In this document: positions 63,649-64,000 of the stretch, piece after piece | Position numbering within the stretch: position 1 is the first letter of the stretch | How the letters are laid out: the number at the start of each line of letters is the position of its first letter | Assembly: GCA_017397935.1 (NCBI GenBank) | Contig: JAFQHN010000015.1 | Span: forward strand, 66,746 to 130,745 | DNA length: 64,000 nt | DNA from: Bacillota bacterium | GTDB taxonomy: Bacteria > Bacillota > Dehalobacteriia > UBA4068 > UBA4997 | Direction: 5' to 3' | The notes under the pieces: generated by a model | Seen by the model: only the letters and a program-made list of their open reading frames with translations | What the model was told of the DNA's origin: nothing | The model's database searches: none | Position numbers and translations under genes: made by a program

Positions 63649-63745
63649 TATATCAAGATTATTTTTTTGTTCTTTGCTTTGAAGTTTGGTCGTTTAATTA
63701 GTCCGTTTTTGAAATGAGTATCCTCAACTTTCTCAAAATAAACAA

Positions 63746-63790
63746 ATAATCCGAACCCATCTACAACAGCGAAGATTTGGTTCGGATTAT
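63746..63790 (-). terminator. Terminator of the tRNA-Ala fragment
   Basis: ATAATCCGAACC and GGTTCGGATTAT form a perfect 12-bp stem with a 21-base loop. The minus-strand copy runs into TTGTTTATTTTG. It lies 8 bases from the tRNA 3' end. Confidence 0.8.
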
Positions 63791-63797
63791 ATTGCTT

Positions 63798-63842
63798 TGG
63801 TGGAGATAAGCGGGATCGAACCGCTGGCCTCTTGAATGCCAT
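63798..63842 (-). pseudogene. 3' fragment of tRNA-Ala (GGC), probable attachment site
   Basis: Minus strand: anticodon loop ATGGCAT, anticodon stem 3' strand TCAAG, T-arm AGCGGTTCGATCCCGCT, acceptor 3' strand TATCTCC and ACCA. The complete gene should read CTTGA before ATGGCAT and a GGAGATA acceptor 5' strand, but the bases before the loop (GGAGCG) are unrelated. The break is therefore at the 5' edge of the anticodon loop. A 3' tRNA piece next to an integrase gene is the mark of an integrated element. Confidence 0.75.
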
Positions 63843-63911
63843 CGCTCCCGAGGTCCTGGACTCGGTGGAAGTGGCTTAAAAAGTTAGACAAAACCGCATA
63901 AAATGGACGTT

Positions 63912-64000
63912 TCATAGTCCATATCGTTTCAACTGGTACATGGCTTTTCGCACTGTTTCTGGTACTAACTCTGGTACTAAAAGTTCTGCGGAAATGAAAA
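63912..64000 (-). CDS. C-terminal tail of a probable integrase (cut by window edge)
   Basis: The last 28 codons of a minus-strand gene are present, with AELLVPELVPETVRKAMYQL before the end KRYGL and stop TGA at 63914-63912. No catalytic residue is in the visible piece. It is called integrase only because it ends about 70 bases from a broken tRNA 3' end, where site-specific recombinase genes of integrated elements lie. Confidence 0.4.
   Translation of the reverse strand, partial: FISAELLVPELVPETVRKAMYQLKRYGL

Noticed and set aside
63648-63842. A 64-codon minus-strand frame at the tRNA-Ala piece
   Set aside because: It is the tRNA fragment and its terminator read as protein (RSRLSPPK).

Overview
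The window reads as chromosome of an anaerobic, endospore-forming Firmicute of the class Clostridia. The evidence is a gerA-type germinant receptor operon, a sporulation-type D,D-carboxypeptidase, S-layer-homology proteins, a T-box in front of valS, a fermentation-type acetyl/succinate CoA-transferase and an oxygen-independent cobalamin pathway. The mreBCD-PBP2-minCDE-rodA order behind valS-folC-maf recalls Peptococcaceae-like Clostridia. That placement is an inference from gene order only.

Layout. Positions 1-6.3 kb hold the end-truncated pcrA helicase, a TrpR-like repressor and gerA/gerC/gerB, all on the minus strand, behind a sigma-G-like promoter. Two tRNA genes (Cys, Leu) lie at 6.4-6.6 kb. 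From 6.7 to 14.2 kb is the phosphate-starvation block pstSCAB-phoU-phoB-phoR plus a HAD-IIA phosphatase. Two near-identical Pho-box-like elements precede pstS and the phosphatase. At 14.4-18.1 kb are a lipoprotein and a Kef-type antiporter. From 18.3 to 31.9 kb is the cell-shape and division block, dacF, rodA, minE, minD, minC (C-terminal domain only), PBP2, mreD, mreC, mreB, maf, folC and valS, read leftward from a valine T-box. At 32.3-38.0 kb are an amidohydrolase, a highly codon-biased CoA-transferase, a CapA-like lipoprotein and an EamA transporter.

The 38.2-45.3 kb stretch is accessory. It has an intact SLH protein, a second SLH gene that is broken and lacks its 5' end, a serine recombinase sitting exactly where that 5' end should be, decayed AT-rich remnants, and an AT-rich three-gene cassette: a membrane-anchored dUTPase/dCTP-deaminase-like protein, an FAD oxidoreductase and 3-methyladenine DNA glycosylase.

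From 61.6 down to 45.4 kb runs one long leftward cobalamin unit behind a strong promoter, a cobalamin riboswitch and a terminator. Its first products are all envelope or transport proteins: an exported lipoprotein made of two fused CbiK chelatase domains, two small lipoproteins and a BtuF/BtuC/BtuD-type ABC importer whose ATPase carries an extra C-terminal domain. The biosynthetic genes cbiA, C, D, F, G, H, JET, P and cobO follow. Thus corrinoid or tetrapyrrole capture, metal handling and corrin synthesis appear to be co-controlled by B12.

The right end (61.6-64 kb) has a small XRE regulator, a DegV protein, decayed AT-rich DNA and a 3' fragment of tRNA-Ala(GGC) with its own terminator. Next to the fragment is the C-terminal tail of a probable integrase, so the window seems to end at the border of an integrated element.
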